Notes under the pieces: generated by a model
What the model was told of the DNA's origin: nothing
What the model saw: the letters and a program-made list of their open reading frames with translations, nothing else
Databases searched by the model: none
In this document: one piece after another, positions 1-8,530 of the stretch
Layout of the letters: each line of letters opens with the position of its first letter
How positions within the stretch are numbered: position 1 is the stretch's first letter
NCBI RefSeq assembly: GCF_001518015.1
Contig: NZ_LPUY01000038.1
Span: 28,470-92,469 of the forward strand
From: Tritonibacter horizontis
GTDB taxonomy: Bacteria > Pseudomonadota > Alphaproteobacteria > Rhodobacterales > Rhodobacteraceae
Reading direction: 5' to 3'
DNA: 64,000 nt
Program-made: the position numbers and the translations under genes

Positions 1-185
1 CCCATCCGGCCTATGACCAATGCATCAAGGCCAGCCACATCTTCAACTTGCTGGATGCACGTGGGGTGATCTCGGTGACGGAACGTCAGGCCTATATCGG
101 GCGGGTGCGGGCGCTGGCAAAGCAATGTGCCGACGCGTTTGTACAGACCGAAGCGGGCGGATTTAACGCCGAGAGCGCAGCATGA
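1..185 (+). CDS. glyQ: Glycine-tRNA ligase alpha subunit, C-terminal 60 residues (partial)
   Basis: This is the 3' end of the gene for the alpha subunit of the heterotetrameric glycyl-tRNA synthetase, which charges tRNA-Gly in the cytoplasm. The reading frame enters from the left edge and ends at TGA 183-185. The visible residues include [20 protein letters not shown] and a following [15 protein letters not shown] stretch, which is the conserved C-terminal helical part of GlyQ in bacteria with separate alpha and beta subunits. The beta subunit gene glyS lies just downstream on the same strand, with one small gene between them. The start and catalytic core are outside the window. Confidence 0.93.
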   Translation, partial: HPAYDQCIKASHIFNLLDARGVISVTERQAYIGRVRALAKQCADAFVQTEAGGFNAESAA

Positions 186-207
186 GTGATGCGAAGGAGC
201 ATCTGAA

Positions 208-738
208 ATGACGGGTAAAATACTGTCGATCATTTTGATCGTGTCGGGTCTCGCGGCGGGCCTCGCGATGTACTACCTGCAGGTCTATGGCTATTATGAC
301 GACGTTACTGCGCGACCGGGCCAGGATGTAATGCTGCTGCCGATTGGCGGCGAGACTCCTGAACCCATTGCCTATGGCGATTTTACGGCGATTGATGCCG
401 ATAGCTCGCCCATTCGGTACCGTGCCTGTTTCACCACGCCGCGCAAACCGGCCGAACTGGCACAGCTCTATCAACTGTCCGAGGTCCGCGCGCCGCGCAA
501 TGCCCCGGGTTGGTTCGACTGCTTCGACGCCGCACGCCTGGGCGCGGCGCTGCGCGACGGGGCCGCGATGGCCTTCCTCGCCGAAGCTAACATCGAATTT
601 GGCGTTGACCGGATCGTCGCCGTTACCGAAGACGGCCGTGGCTACATCTGGCACGAACTGAACAACTGCGGCGAGAAGGCCTATGACGGCACGATTGTCG
701 GCGATGAATGCCCGCCCCGCCCGGACGCCGGGCAATGA
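208..738 (+). CDS. Small membrane-anchored protein between glyQ and glyS (DUF6446-like)
   Basis: A 176-residue protein with one N-terminal hydrophobic segment (about residues 5-27), so probably anchored in the inner membrane with the rest in the periplasm. The remainder is acidic, contains three spaced cysteines, and has no catalytic motif I recognise. From memory it resembles the DUF6446 proteins that sit between glyQ and glyS in Rhodobacterales; the function is unknown. The start at 208 follows a GGAG-type ribosome-binding site (196-199) and lies 22 bp after the glyQ stop, so it is probably co-transcribed with both synthetase genes. Its position does not by itself imply a role in tRNA charging. 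Confidence 0.8.
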   Translation: MTGKILSIILIVSGLAAGLAMYYLQVYGYYDDVTARPGQDVMLLPIGGETPEPIAYGDFTAIDADSSPIRYRACFTTPRKPAELAQLYQLSEVRAPRNAPGWFDCFDAARLGAALRDGAAMAFLAEANIEFGVDRIVAVTEDGRGYIWHELNNCGEKAYDGTIVGDECPPRPDAGQ

Positions 739-796
739 GGCCCGCCCCTTTTTTCGCCGTCGCGACACGGCAGATCCGAACCGTTGAGGACATGTA

Positions 797-2860
797 ATGG
801 CTGATCTTCTGATCGAACTCTTTTCCGAGGAAATTCCAGCGCGCATGCAGGCGCGTGCGGGCGAGGACCTGAAAAAGCGGATGACCGACGGTCTGGTCGA
901 AGCGGGGCTGACCTATGCTGGCGCGCATGCGCTATCGACCCCGCGCCGCCTGACCCTCGCGATCGAGGGGCTCTTGGATCACTCCCCCACCGTGCGTGAA
1001 GAGCGCAAAGGCCCCAAGGTCGGCGCGCCGGATAAGGCGATCGAGGGCTTCTTGCGTGGCGCAGGTCTGAGTCGTGACCAGCTTGAGGAACGCGAAACAC
1101 CCAAAGGTGCCGTGTATTTCGCGCTGATCGAAAAGCCGGGCCGCCCTGCGGCAGAGATCATCGCCGAAGTGCTGGAGGACACGATCCGCAACTTCCCCTG
1201 GCCGAAATCCATGCGCTGGGGTGCGGGATCTTTGCGCTGGGTGCGTCCGCTGCATTCTGTCCTGTGTCTTCTGTCCACCGATGACGGCAGCGAGGTGGTG
1301 CCGCTGGATATCGACGGCATCAAGGCCGGCGACAGCACCTGCGGCCATCGCTTCATGGCGCCGGCCCGCGTCTCCGTCACCGGATTTGATGACTACGCCG
1401 CCAAGCTGAAGCGCGCCTTTGTGGTGCTGGACCCGACCGAGCGGCAGGAGGCGATCTTGCAGGACGCCACCAATCAGGCCTTTGCTTCCGGGCTTGAGGT
1501 TGTGGATGATCGAGGGCTGCTGGCCGAAGTTGCCGGTCTTGTGGAATGGCCGGTGGTCCTGATGGGGTCCATCGACGCGGAATTCCTCGACCTGCCACCC
1601 GAGGTGCTGCAGACCTCGATGAAGGAACATCAGAAGTTCTTTTCCGTCAGGAACCCCAAATCGGGCCGGATCGAGAAATTCATCACCGTCGCCAACCGCG
1701 AAACGGCGGACAATGGCGCTACCATTCTGGCGGGCAATCAAAAGGTGCTGAGCGCGCGTCTGGCGGATGCCAAGTTCTTCTGGGAGAACGACCTGCGTAT
1801 TGCGAAATCCGAGGTCGGGATGGAGGGCTGGTTGCAGAGCCTTGGCAATGTGACCTTCCACAACAAGCTTGGCACCCAAGCGGCACGGATCGACCGGATC
1901 GCGGCGCTGGCGCGCGAAATCGCCCCGGTTGTGGGCGCGGATGCGGAGCTGGCGCAACAGGCGGCCAAGGTCGCCAAGGCGGACCTGTCCTCCGAGATGG
2001 TCTATGAGTTCCCCGAACTTCAGGGCCTGATGGGGCGCTACTACGCCGAGGCCGCAGGCCTGCCGCAAGAGGTCGCCAATGCCTGCCAGCAGCATTATTC
2101 GCCGCTCGGCCCCGGCGATGACGTCCCATCGGAGCCTGTTTCGGTCGCCGTGGCGCTGGCCGACAAGATCGACACGCTCACGGGGTTCTGGGCGATTGAT
2201 GAGAAGCCGACAGGGTCGAAAGACCCCTACGCCCTGCGCCGCGCTGCGCTCGGTGTGATCCGGCTGGTGCTGGAGAACGATGTGCGGGTTTCTCTGCGTG
2301 ATGTCCTGTCGAAAGGCTATGACGGTGCTGATCTGGAAAACCTCCTCTCCTTCTTCCACGACCGCCTCAAGGTCTTCCTGCGTGATCAGGGTGTTCGTCA
2401 CGATGTGATCGACGCCTGTATCGCGATGGACGGCAATGATGATCTGACGCTCCTGGTGAAACGCGCCCGGGCGCTGGAGGATTTTATGAAATCCGAGGAT
2501 GGCGAGAACCTGCTGCAGGGGTTCAAGCGCGCCAACAACATTCTGGCGCAGGCCGAAGAGAACGATGGCGTCGAATATTCCTATGGGGCGGACAAGAAGT
2601 TCATCGAGGACGCAGCAGAGGCGGCTCTGTTTGATGCGCTTGCAGCGGGCGAGGGGGCGATCTCTTCGGCCATCGAGGCCGAAGATTTCGCGGCCGCCAT
2701 GGGCGGCATGGCCGCTCTGCGCGCGCCGTTGGATGCCTTTTTCGAAGCGGTGCAGGTGAATTCCGACAACCAGGTGGTGCGCCGCAACCGGCTCAACCTG
2801 TTGAGTCAGATTCGCAAAGTATGCGGTCAGGTCGCTGACTTCTCCCGTATCGAGGGCTGA
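797..2860 (+). CDS. glyS: Glycine-tRNA ligase beta subunit
   Basis: The 687-residue beta subunit of the alpha2beta2 glycyl-tRNA synthetase, needed for tRNA-Gly recognition. It begins MADLLIELFSEEIPARMQ, the characteristic N-terminus of GlyS, and has the normal full length (about 690 residues). The large central body (about residues 5-550) is the beta-subunit family domain, and the C-terminal 100 residues correspond to the DALR-type anticodon-binding helical domain. It is the third gene of a glyQ-small protein-glyS unit and is followed by a clear intrinsic terminator at 2889-2921. Confidence 0.97.
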   Translation: MADLLIELFSEEIPARMQARAGEDLKKRMTDGLVEAGLTYAGAHALSTPRRLTLAIEGLLDHSPTVREERKGPKVGAPDKAIEGFLRGAGLSRDQLEERETPKGAVYFALIEKPGRPAAEIIAEVLEDTIRNFPWPKSMRWGAGSLRWVRPLHSVLCLLSTDDGSEVVPLDIDGIKAGDSTCGHRFMAPARVSVTGFDDYAAKLKRAFVVLDPTERQEAILQDATNQAFASGLEVVDDRGLLAEVAGLVEWPVVLMGSIDAEFLDLPPEVLQTSMKEHQKFFSVRNPKSGRIEKFITVANRETADNGATILAGNQKVLSARLADAKFFWENDLRIAKSEVGMEGWLQSLGNVTFHNKLGTQAARIDRIAALAREIAPVVGADAELAQQAAKVAKADLSSEMVYEFPELQGLMGRYYAEAAGLPQEVANACQQHYSPLGPGDDVPSEPVSVAVALADKIDTLTGFWAIDEKPTGSKDPYALRRAALGVIRLVLENDVRVSLRDVLSKGYDGADLENLLSFFHDRLKVFLRDQGVRHDVIDACIAMDGNDDLTLLVKRARALEDFMKSEDGENLLQGFKRANNILAQAEENDGVEYSYGADKKFIEDAAEAALFDALAAGEGAISSAIEAEDFAAAMGGMAALRAPLDAFFEAVQVNSDNQVVRRNRLNLLSQIRKVCGQVADFSRIEG

Positions 2861-2888
2861 CACGCCCCTGTGATGCCTCGCTGCGAGC

Positions 2889-2921
2889 AGCCCTCACCCC
2901 GCTCGGGTGGGGGCTGTTTTT
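2889..2921 (+). terminator. Intrinsic terminator after glyS
   Basis: AGCCCTCACCC (2889-2899) pairs with GGGTGGGGGCT (2905-2915) over 11 positions with one G-U wobble, and is followed at once by GTTTTTG. It lies 29 bp after the glyS stop and should end the glyQ-glyS transcript. The most upstream in-frame start of the next gene (GTG 2907) lies inside the 3' arm of this hairpin. Confidence 0.85.
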
Positions 2922-3020
2922 GCAAAGCGCCGTACGGTTCTCCTTGCGGGAGCGAATGCCATCCCTATGGTGATTTCAGGGGGGAGTGCTGCAGTGCAGA
3001 ATGATACAAGGGACGAGCGC

Positions 3021-5585
3021 ATGGACCAAACGCCCAAAGCTGTGTTGATCACGCCAGGAGCGCCGGTTTCGACCAAGACCCATGGCGGGCGCGCAAAATG
3101 CCTGCAGCGATTGGTTCGCCTTGATCTGCCGGTGCCGCAGACTGTGGCGCTGTCCTTTGATGCGGTGCACAAGATCGCCGAGGGCGATATGGTTGATGTG
3201 CATGCCATCCTGTCGGAATTGCGCCCGGATGCGCTGGTCTGCGTGCGGCCCTCTTCGGAAGACCCGGATTGGGGCGGACCCGGTGCGGTCCTCAACATCG
3301 GCATGAACGACGCACGATATGTGGATCTGAGCGAAACACTGGGGCGCGAGGCGGCGGCGGCGCTTTATTTGCGGTTCGTGCAATCTTATGCGGTGCATGT
3401 GGCGCGGCTTGATCCGGATGTGTTCGAGGATGTCGAGGACGGCGGCCCGGATGCGTTGAGCGAGATGCTGCAGGCCTATGAGGCGGAGGCCGACGAACCC
3501 TTTCCGCAGGATCCGGGCGAACAGCTGGCGGCGGTGCTGCGGTCCATGGCGCGGGCCTGGGAGGGCACGTCGGCCCGGTTGTTGCGGGCCGCCAAAGGCG
3601 CGCCCGAAGATGCCGGCCTGGGTCTGGTGGTGCAGGAGATGGTGCCGGGGCTTGGCCAGGGCGAATGCGGGTCGGGTGTGCTGCAGCTGGTCAGTTCGCA
3701 AACCGGGATGCCGCAACTGACGGGACGCTATCTGAGCCAAAGCCAGGGACGGGATGCGCTTGGCAGTGATGCGGCGGCGATCTATCTGGAGCATGACGAC
3801 CGCGGCCCCTCGCTGGAGGAGCTGGCACCAGAGGCGTTTCAGCAGATCAAGGCCAATGCGGCGCTGATGCGTCAACGATTGCGCGAGGAGATGCAGGTCG
3901 AATTCGTCATCGAAAGCGGCCGGGTGCATATTCTGGATGGGGTGCGCGTGGCGCGATCCGCCCGCGCCGCGCTGCGGATTGCGGTGCGATTGGCCGAGGA
4001 TGGCATTATCAGCATCGAAGAAGCACTGATGCGGGTGGATGCCCATTCGATGAATGAGCTGATGCACCGGCAGGTGGCCCCGGGCGCGCAGCGCGATGTG
4101 ATCGGGACCGGCATCGCGGCAAGCCCGGGCGCGGCCACCGGGCGTCTTGTCTTTACCGCAACGGACGCCCAGGTGAGCAAATCGCGCGGCGAGCCTTGCA
4201 TCCTTGCGCGTCGCGAAACCTCTCCCGAGGATGTGCGGGGCATGCACGCGGCGGCGGCCGTCTTGACGGAGAAGGGCGGCATGACCAGCCATGCGGCGGT
4301 GATTGGCCGGGGATTGGGGCTGCCTTGTATCGTTGGCGCGTCGTCCTTGCGGTTCGACAGTCGCCGCAGGCAACTGACCGCACGTGACGGACGGGTGTTC
4401 AAGGCAGGCGACCGGGTCACGATCGACGGGACCTCGGGGCAGATCCTGGCCGGCGAGCCGGAGATGATGGAGGCCGCGCAGGACGATGTGTTCCAAACCC
4501 TGATGGGCTGGGCGGACGACGCCCGCGACATCGACATTCGCGCCAATGCCGACACGCCGGCCGATGCACAGACGGCCCGTAATTTCAACGCCCAAGGCAT
4601 CGGCCTGTGCCGGACCGAGCATATGTTCTTTGATCCTGGTCGGTTGACGGTGATGCGGGAAATGATCTTTGCCGAGACGCCATCAGGGCGCGCGGCGGTT
4701 CTGGCGCGGCTGCTTCCGATGCAGCGCAAGGATTTCCGCGAATTGTTTCGGATCATGGAAGGATTGCCGGTTTGCATCCGCCTGTTTGACCCGCCGCTGC
4801 ACGAATTCCTGCCAACCACCAATGCCGGGCAGCGAGAGCTGTCGGAGGCGCTTGGTCTGCCGGTCAGTGATGTGACGCGTCGGGTCGAGGAAATGGGCGA
4901 GTACAACCCGATGCTGGGCCTTCGGGGGGTGCGGCTGGGGGTCACCGTGCCGGAAATCTATGACATGCAGGCGCGGGCGATTTTTGAAGCGACCCTTGAG
5001 GCGTCGCATGACGGGGACCCGGTCGTGCCAGAGATCATGATCCCGCTGGTCTCTGCAAAACGCGAGGTCGAACTGGTGAAAACGCGGGTCGATGCCGTTG
5101 CTGCAGCGGTCAAGTCCGAACGCGGCCGTGATTTCACCTATCGGCTCGGGGTCATGGTGGAGACGCCAAGGGCAGCGCTGCGCGCGGATGAGATCGCCGT
5201 CCATACGGCTTTCATGAGCTTTGGAACCAACGATCTGACACAGATGACCTATGGCCTGTCACGAGATGACGCGGGGCGGTTCATGTCTGTCTACGTTCAG
5301 CAGGGCGTCTTTCCCGAAGACCCGTTCCACGTATTGGATGTGGATGGCGTCGGCGAGTTGCTGCAGCTTGGCGCGCAACGGGGGCGGATGACCCGCCCGG
5401 ATATTACGCTTTCGATCTGTGGAGAGCACGGCGGCAACCCCGAATCGATTGCATTCTGTCGCGCAGCAGGGTTCGACTATGTTTCCTGTTCGCCCTATCG
5501 GGTCCCGGTCGCCCGGTTGGCCGCAGCCCAATTGGCCATTGCGGACAAGACCGGTCAAAAACTGCCGAGATCCCTAAAAAACTAG
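3021..5585 (+). CDS. ppdK: Pyruvate, phosphate dikinase-like PEP-utilising enzyme
   Basis: An 854-residue protein of the PPDK/PEP synthase family, which interconverts pyruvate and phosphoenolpyruvate through a phosphohistidine. The swivelling domain has the catalytic histidine in GGMTSHAAVIGRG (His424 from this start). The C-terminal TIM barrel has CRTEHMFFD, the FMSFGTNDLTQMTYGLSRDD segment and the catalytic cysteine in ICGEHGG (Cys800). The N-terminal nucleotide-binding half is divergent: the usual GGKGANLAEM loop is replaced by a THGGRAKCLQRL segment, so ATP use is less certain than PEP chemistry. I chose ATG 3021, with an AAGGGA-type ribosome-binding site, because the alternative GTG at 2907 sits in the glyS terminator. 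It lies downstream of glyS but after that terminator, so it has its own promoter. Confidence 0.88.
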   Translation: MDQTPKAVLITPGAPVSTKTHGGRAKCLQRLVRLDLPVPQTVALSFDAVHKIAEGDMVDVHAILSELRPDALVCVRPSSEDPDWGGPGAVLNIGMNDARYVDLSETLGREAAAALYLRFVQSYAVHVARLDPDVFEDVEDGGPDALSEMLQAYEAEADEPFPQDPGEQLAAVLRSMARAWEGTSARLLRAAKGAPEDAGLGLVVQEMVPGLGQGECGSGVLQLVSSQTGMPQLTGRYLSQSQGRDALGSDAAAIYLEHDDRGPSLEELAPEAFQQIKANAALMRQRLREEMQVEFVIESGRVHILDGVRVARSARAALRIAVRLAEDGIISIEEALMRVDAHSMNELMHRQVAPGAQRDVIGTGIAASPGAATGRLVFTATDAQVSKSRGEPCILARRETSPEDVRGMHAAAAVLTEKGGMTSHAAVIGRGLGLPCIVGASSLRFDSRRRQLTARDGRVFKAGDRVTIDGTSGQILAGEPEMMEAAQDDVFQTLMGWADDARDIDIRANADTPADAQTARNFNAQGIGLCRTEHMFFDPGRLTVMREMIFAETPSGRAAVLARLLPMQRKDFRELFRIMEGLPVCIRLFDPPLHEFLPTTNAGQRELSEALGLPVSDVTRRVEEMGEYNPMLGLRGVRLGVTVPEIYDMQARAIFEATLEASHDGDPVVPEIMIPLVSAKREVELVKTRVDAVAAAVKSERGRDFTYRLGVMVETPRAALRADEIAVHTAFMSFGTNDLTQMTYGLSRDDAGRFMSVYVQQGVFPEDPFHVLDVDGVGELLQLGAQRGRMTRPDITLSICGEHGGNPESIAFCRAAGFDYVSCSPYRVPVARLAAAQLAIADKTGQKLPRSLKN

Positions 5586-5755
5586 GGAATTTGCGGTTTT
5601 TCGGCGCAGAAACGTGCGAGGTGGCGATGCGCCAATCGCGCGGTCATATCGGCTATACTTTCGTTGGGCTGGACGCAACGACGCAATTCCGTTACCTCGT
5701 GCCGTCGCCGGAGGTCGGATTGCCGCCTCGGGCTGTTGGACCTGGGGTGGCTTGA

Positions 5756-6400
5756 ATGAAACGAATTCTCTTATGCGCTGCGATTTTTGCGGCAACCTGT
5801 GTGGGTGGCGTGGCGACTGCCGATGTAGGCTTGGATGCTCTTTTCAAACAGGAACAAACGACGCTGCAGGCCGCGCCCAAAGACCGGATGCAACGGTTTT
5901 TGGGAGGCAAGCGTCAGAACCGCGACACGTCCCTGACCAAAATCCAGTTCACCCGCGCCTTTCTTGACACCCGCCCTGGCGCAAGCGGGGGGAGCGAATT
6001 CGAGTGTCTGGCAGAAGCGCTCTACTTCGAGGCGCGCGGCGAGACCGTTAAAGGCCAGTTTGCGGTTGCCGAGGTGATCCTGAACCGGGTCAAAAGCGCG
6101 CAGTTTCCCGATACTGTGTGTGGTGTCATCAATCAGGGCACCGGGCGCCGCTACCAATGCCAGTTCACCTATACCTGCGATGGCCGCGAAGAGGTGATCC
6201 GCGAGCCGGGTGCCTTTGAACGGGTTGCCAAGGTCGCGCGTCTGATCCTGGACGGGGTCAATCCCAAGCTGACCCAGGGCGCCACCTATTATCATACCAC
6301 AGCTGTAAAACCGCGTTGGTCGCGCAGCTTTACCAAGACCGCGCGTATCGGTGTTCATTTGTTTTACCGCGACGAACGCTACCGGACGGCCTCCAAGTAA
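5756..6400 (+). CDS. Secreted cell-wall hydrolase (SleB/Hydrolase_2 family)
   Basis: A 214-residue exported protein. Residues 1-22 form a signal peptide (hydrophobic run, likely cleavage after ATA). The mature part carries the Hydrolase_2 domain of SleB-type cell-wall hydrolases from about residue 84, with ECLAEALYFEARGE containing the likely catalytic glutamate, then AEVILNRV, the Cys-rich CQFTYTCDG segment and TYYHTTAVKPRW. Such enzymes act on peptidoglycan in the periplasm as lytic transglycosylases or amidases. It stands alone, with 170 bp before it and 149 bp after it. The exact bond cleaved cannot be read from the sequence. Confidence 0.88.
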   Translation: MKRILLCAAIFAATCVGGVATADVGLDALFKQEQTTLQAAPKDRMQRFLGGKRQNRDTSLTKIQFTRAFLDTRPGASGGSEFECLAEALYFEARGETVKGQFAVAEVILNRVKSAQFPDTVCGVINQGTGRRYQCQFTYTCDGREEVIREPGAFERVAKVARLILDGVNPKLTQGATYYHTTAVKPRWSRSFTKTARIGVHLFYRDERYRTASK

Positions 6401-6549
6401 ACGGCTGGCCGGAACGCGGGCGTTGCCTTGACGCCGTTTTCTGGCTCTGGCACGGCGGCGGCGTGCCTGATAGTTGGCTTCAACGGGCATACACCTGTGG
6501 CACCTGATACAGACGCCCTATGTTTCAAAGCCAGCCAAAGGCCATGCCC

Positions 6550-7470
6550 ATGAGTTCCGATATCCATCTCGCCTTCGCGCATCCTTCCGAACGCTCCGCC
6601 GCCACCGCTCGCCCTGGTCCACTCGACCGGATTTCTCTGCGCGACCATATTGTCGAGGTGGAAATCGGGGCGTTTCAGCAGGAACGCGGCACGACACAGC
6701 GGGTGTGTTTCAACGTCGTGGTCGAAATCGCGCCCCTGCCGGCAGATCTTGATGACGACGTTGATCGCATTTTGTCCTATGACCGCGTCACCGAGGCCAT
6801 CGCCTTTGAGCTGGCACGCGAACGGCTGGCGCTTCTGGAGACGCTCGCCGAACGTGTGGCAGAGCGTATCTTGCTGGAACCACAGGCCATGCGCGCCTTT
6901 GTACGGATCGAAAAACTCGACCGGGGTCCGGGCGCGCTTGGGGTCGAGATCGTTCGGTCGGCGGGGCAGGTCACGCAGGGCGCTGGACCGGATAGCAAAC
7001 CGCACCCCCGCCTGATGTTTCTGTCAAACGCGGCGATCGACAGCGAGAATTTCAAAGCCTGGATCGATCAGATGGAATGTCGCAAGCGGCCGCTCATCCT
7101 CTGCGTTGGCGCACATGAGCTGGCGGTCCCACAAACCGGCCACAAATGGACCCAGCGTCGCATCGACCTGTTGGCAATTGAACAAAATGCATGGCGTTTG
7201 GCGGCGAAAGACGACCGATGCGTGGTGGTCGAGACGCGAACCGAGCTGGACTGGGCGATGAAGAACGGGCAGATTTGTGTCTGGGCCCCCTCGAAGATCG
7301 TGCTGGATGCGGTGGAAGGCCCGACCGAGCCGCCCTCGAATGCGGTTGCACTCGCGGCTTGGTTCGCCTCTACTTTCGAGGCCGAAGAAATGATTGTGAT
7401 TGGCGCGGAATTGCCGACAGATCCTGGTGTCCGACTGCGCGCCCATGCTGAGGAGCAAAAGACCCTGTGA
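6550..7470 (+). CDS. folB: Dihydroneopterin aldolase with an extra C-terminal domain
   Basis: The first about 130 residues (from LDRISLRDHIVEVEIGAF to VRIEKLDRGPGALGVEI) are a FolB domain, which in folate synthesis converts dihydroneopterin to 6-hydroxymethyl-dihydropterin and glycolaldehyde. The protein is 306 residues from this start, far longer than the usual about 120. The C-terminal about 165 residues form a second, unrecognised domain with conserved-looking segments RRIDLLAIEQNAW, ETRTELDWAMKNGQICVWAP and EEMIVIGAELP. ATG 6550 is preferred over 6520 because it follows an AAAGG sequence and precedes the start of family-like sequence; this is a judgement. The stop overlaps the folP start by 4 bp (GTGA), so the two are translationally coupled. 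Confidence 0.88.
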   Translation: MSSDIHLAFAHPSERSAATARPGPLDRISLRDHIVEVEIGAFQQERGTTQRVCFNVVVEIAPLPADLDDDVDRILSYDRVTEAIAFELARERLALLETLAERVAERILLEPQAMRAFVRIEKLDRGPGALGVEIVRSAGQVTQGAGPDSKPHPRLMFLSNAAIDSENFKAWIDQMECRKRPLILCVGAHELAVPQTGHKWTQRRIDLLAIEQNAWRLAAKDDRCVVVETRTELDWAMKNGQICVWAPSKIVLDAVEGPTEPPSNAVALAAWFASTFEAEEMIVIGAELPTDPGVRLRAHAEEQKTL

Positions 7471-8462
7471 GTTATTACCGCCCTTTGGTTCGTCACGGTG
7501 ACGCGCGCCCCGAGGGCGCCATTCACCTCGCCGGAAGTGCCCTCTGGTTCACCGAAGTGGAAATACTGGATCGCTCCGCGCCACCACGCATCGCGCCAGC
7601 CGGGTTGCTGCCAGAAGACATCCGGTTGCGGTTGATGAGCCGACGTGCGGCGATTGCCGGTCTCGATATGACCCAGCCGCAGATAATGGGCATCCTCAAC
7701 GTGACGCCTGACAGTTTTTCGGATGGCGGCCAACATGACGAACTTGCCGCAGCCCAATCCGCAGCGGTGCGGATGCTGGCGGATGGCGCATCGATCATTG
7801 ATGTCGGCGGTGAGAGCACCCGCCCCGGCGCAGATGTGGTTGAAGAGATGGCAGAGATCGCCCGTACGGCCCCGGTCATCGCTGCAATCCGCGAGGTGAG
7901 TGCAGCGCCGATTTCCATTGATACCCGAAAAGCAACGGTTGCAATGGAAGCACTGGATGCCGGGGCCTCCTTGATCAACGATGTCTCGGGCTTCACCTTC
8001 GATGCAGCACTGGCGCCGCTGGCGGCGCAGGCGGGCGTCCCGGTCTGCGTGATGCATGCCCAGGGTGACCCTAAAACGATGCAGGAAAACCCTCAGTACG
8101 ATAATGTCGTGCTGGACGTTTACGACAGTCTTGCGGCGCAGGTGGATCAGCTTGAGGCAACCGGCGTCCTGCGCGAACAGATCGTTGTCGACCCCGGCAT
8201 CGGGTTCGGCAAAAGCCAGGCCCACAACCTGGCCCTGCTGCGCAATCTCAGCCTGTTTCATGGTCTTGGGTGCCCAATACTCCTGGGGGTCTCTCGCAAG
8301 CGGTTCATTGGCACAATCGGCAAAGAGCCGCGGGCGGATCGGCGCATGGCGGGCTCGATTGCCGTTGGACTTGCAGGCTTCGCCCAAGGCGTGCAAATGC
8401 TACGGGTACATGATGTGGCGGAAACGGCGCAGGCGCTGCGCTTGTGGCAAGCCACGCGATAA
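7467..8462 (+). CDS. folP: Dihydropteroate synthase
   Basis: A 331-residue enzyme that joins 6-hydroxymethyl-dihydropterin pyrophosphate to p-aminobenzoate in folate synthesis; the target of sulfonamides. The TIM-barrel signatures are present: [16 protein letters not shown] (pterin site), [38 protein letters not shown] and the C-terminal [16 protein letters not shown] 70-residue N-terminal extension precedes the barrel; it has no motif I recognise. It starts at GTG 7467, overlapping the folB stop. folB and folP act at consecutive steps of the same pathway. Confidence 0.96.
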   Translation: MSYYRPLVRHGDARPEGAIHLAGSALWFTEVEILDRSAPPRIAPAGLLPEDIRLRLMSRRAAIAGLDMTQPQIMGILNVTPDSFSDGGQHDELAAAQSAAVRMLADGASIIDVGGESTRPGADVVEEMAEIARTAPVIAAIREVSAAPISIDTRKATVAMEALDAGASLINDVSGFTFDAALAPLAAQAGVPVCVMHAQGDPKTMQENPQYDNVVLDVYDSLAAQVDQLEATGVLREQIVVDPGIGFGKSQAHNLALLRNLSLFHGLGCPILLGVSRKRFIGTIGKEPRADRRMAGSIAVGLAGFAQGVQMLRVHDVAETAQALRLWQATR

Positions 8463-8530
8463 CAAGATTTCGGCAGATGTCGGCGGCCTGCAGGCCGGAC
8501 GGCAGACGGACCGGGCAGAGGAGCAGTGGC

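Noticed and set aside
932..2863. 643-codon open frame antisense to glyS
   Set aside because: It lies entirely opposite a clear glyS; its protein has no recognisable motif and long antisense frames are common in GC-rich DNA.
2907..3020. N-terminal extension of the PPDK-like protein
   Set aside because: The extension would start within a terminator stem and is not family-like.
2976..4622. 548-codon open frame antisense to the PPDK-like gene
   Set aside because: Histidine/arginine-rich product typical of an antisense shadow; the sense gene has all family motifs.
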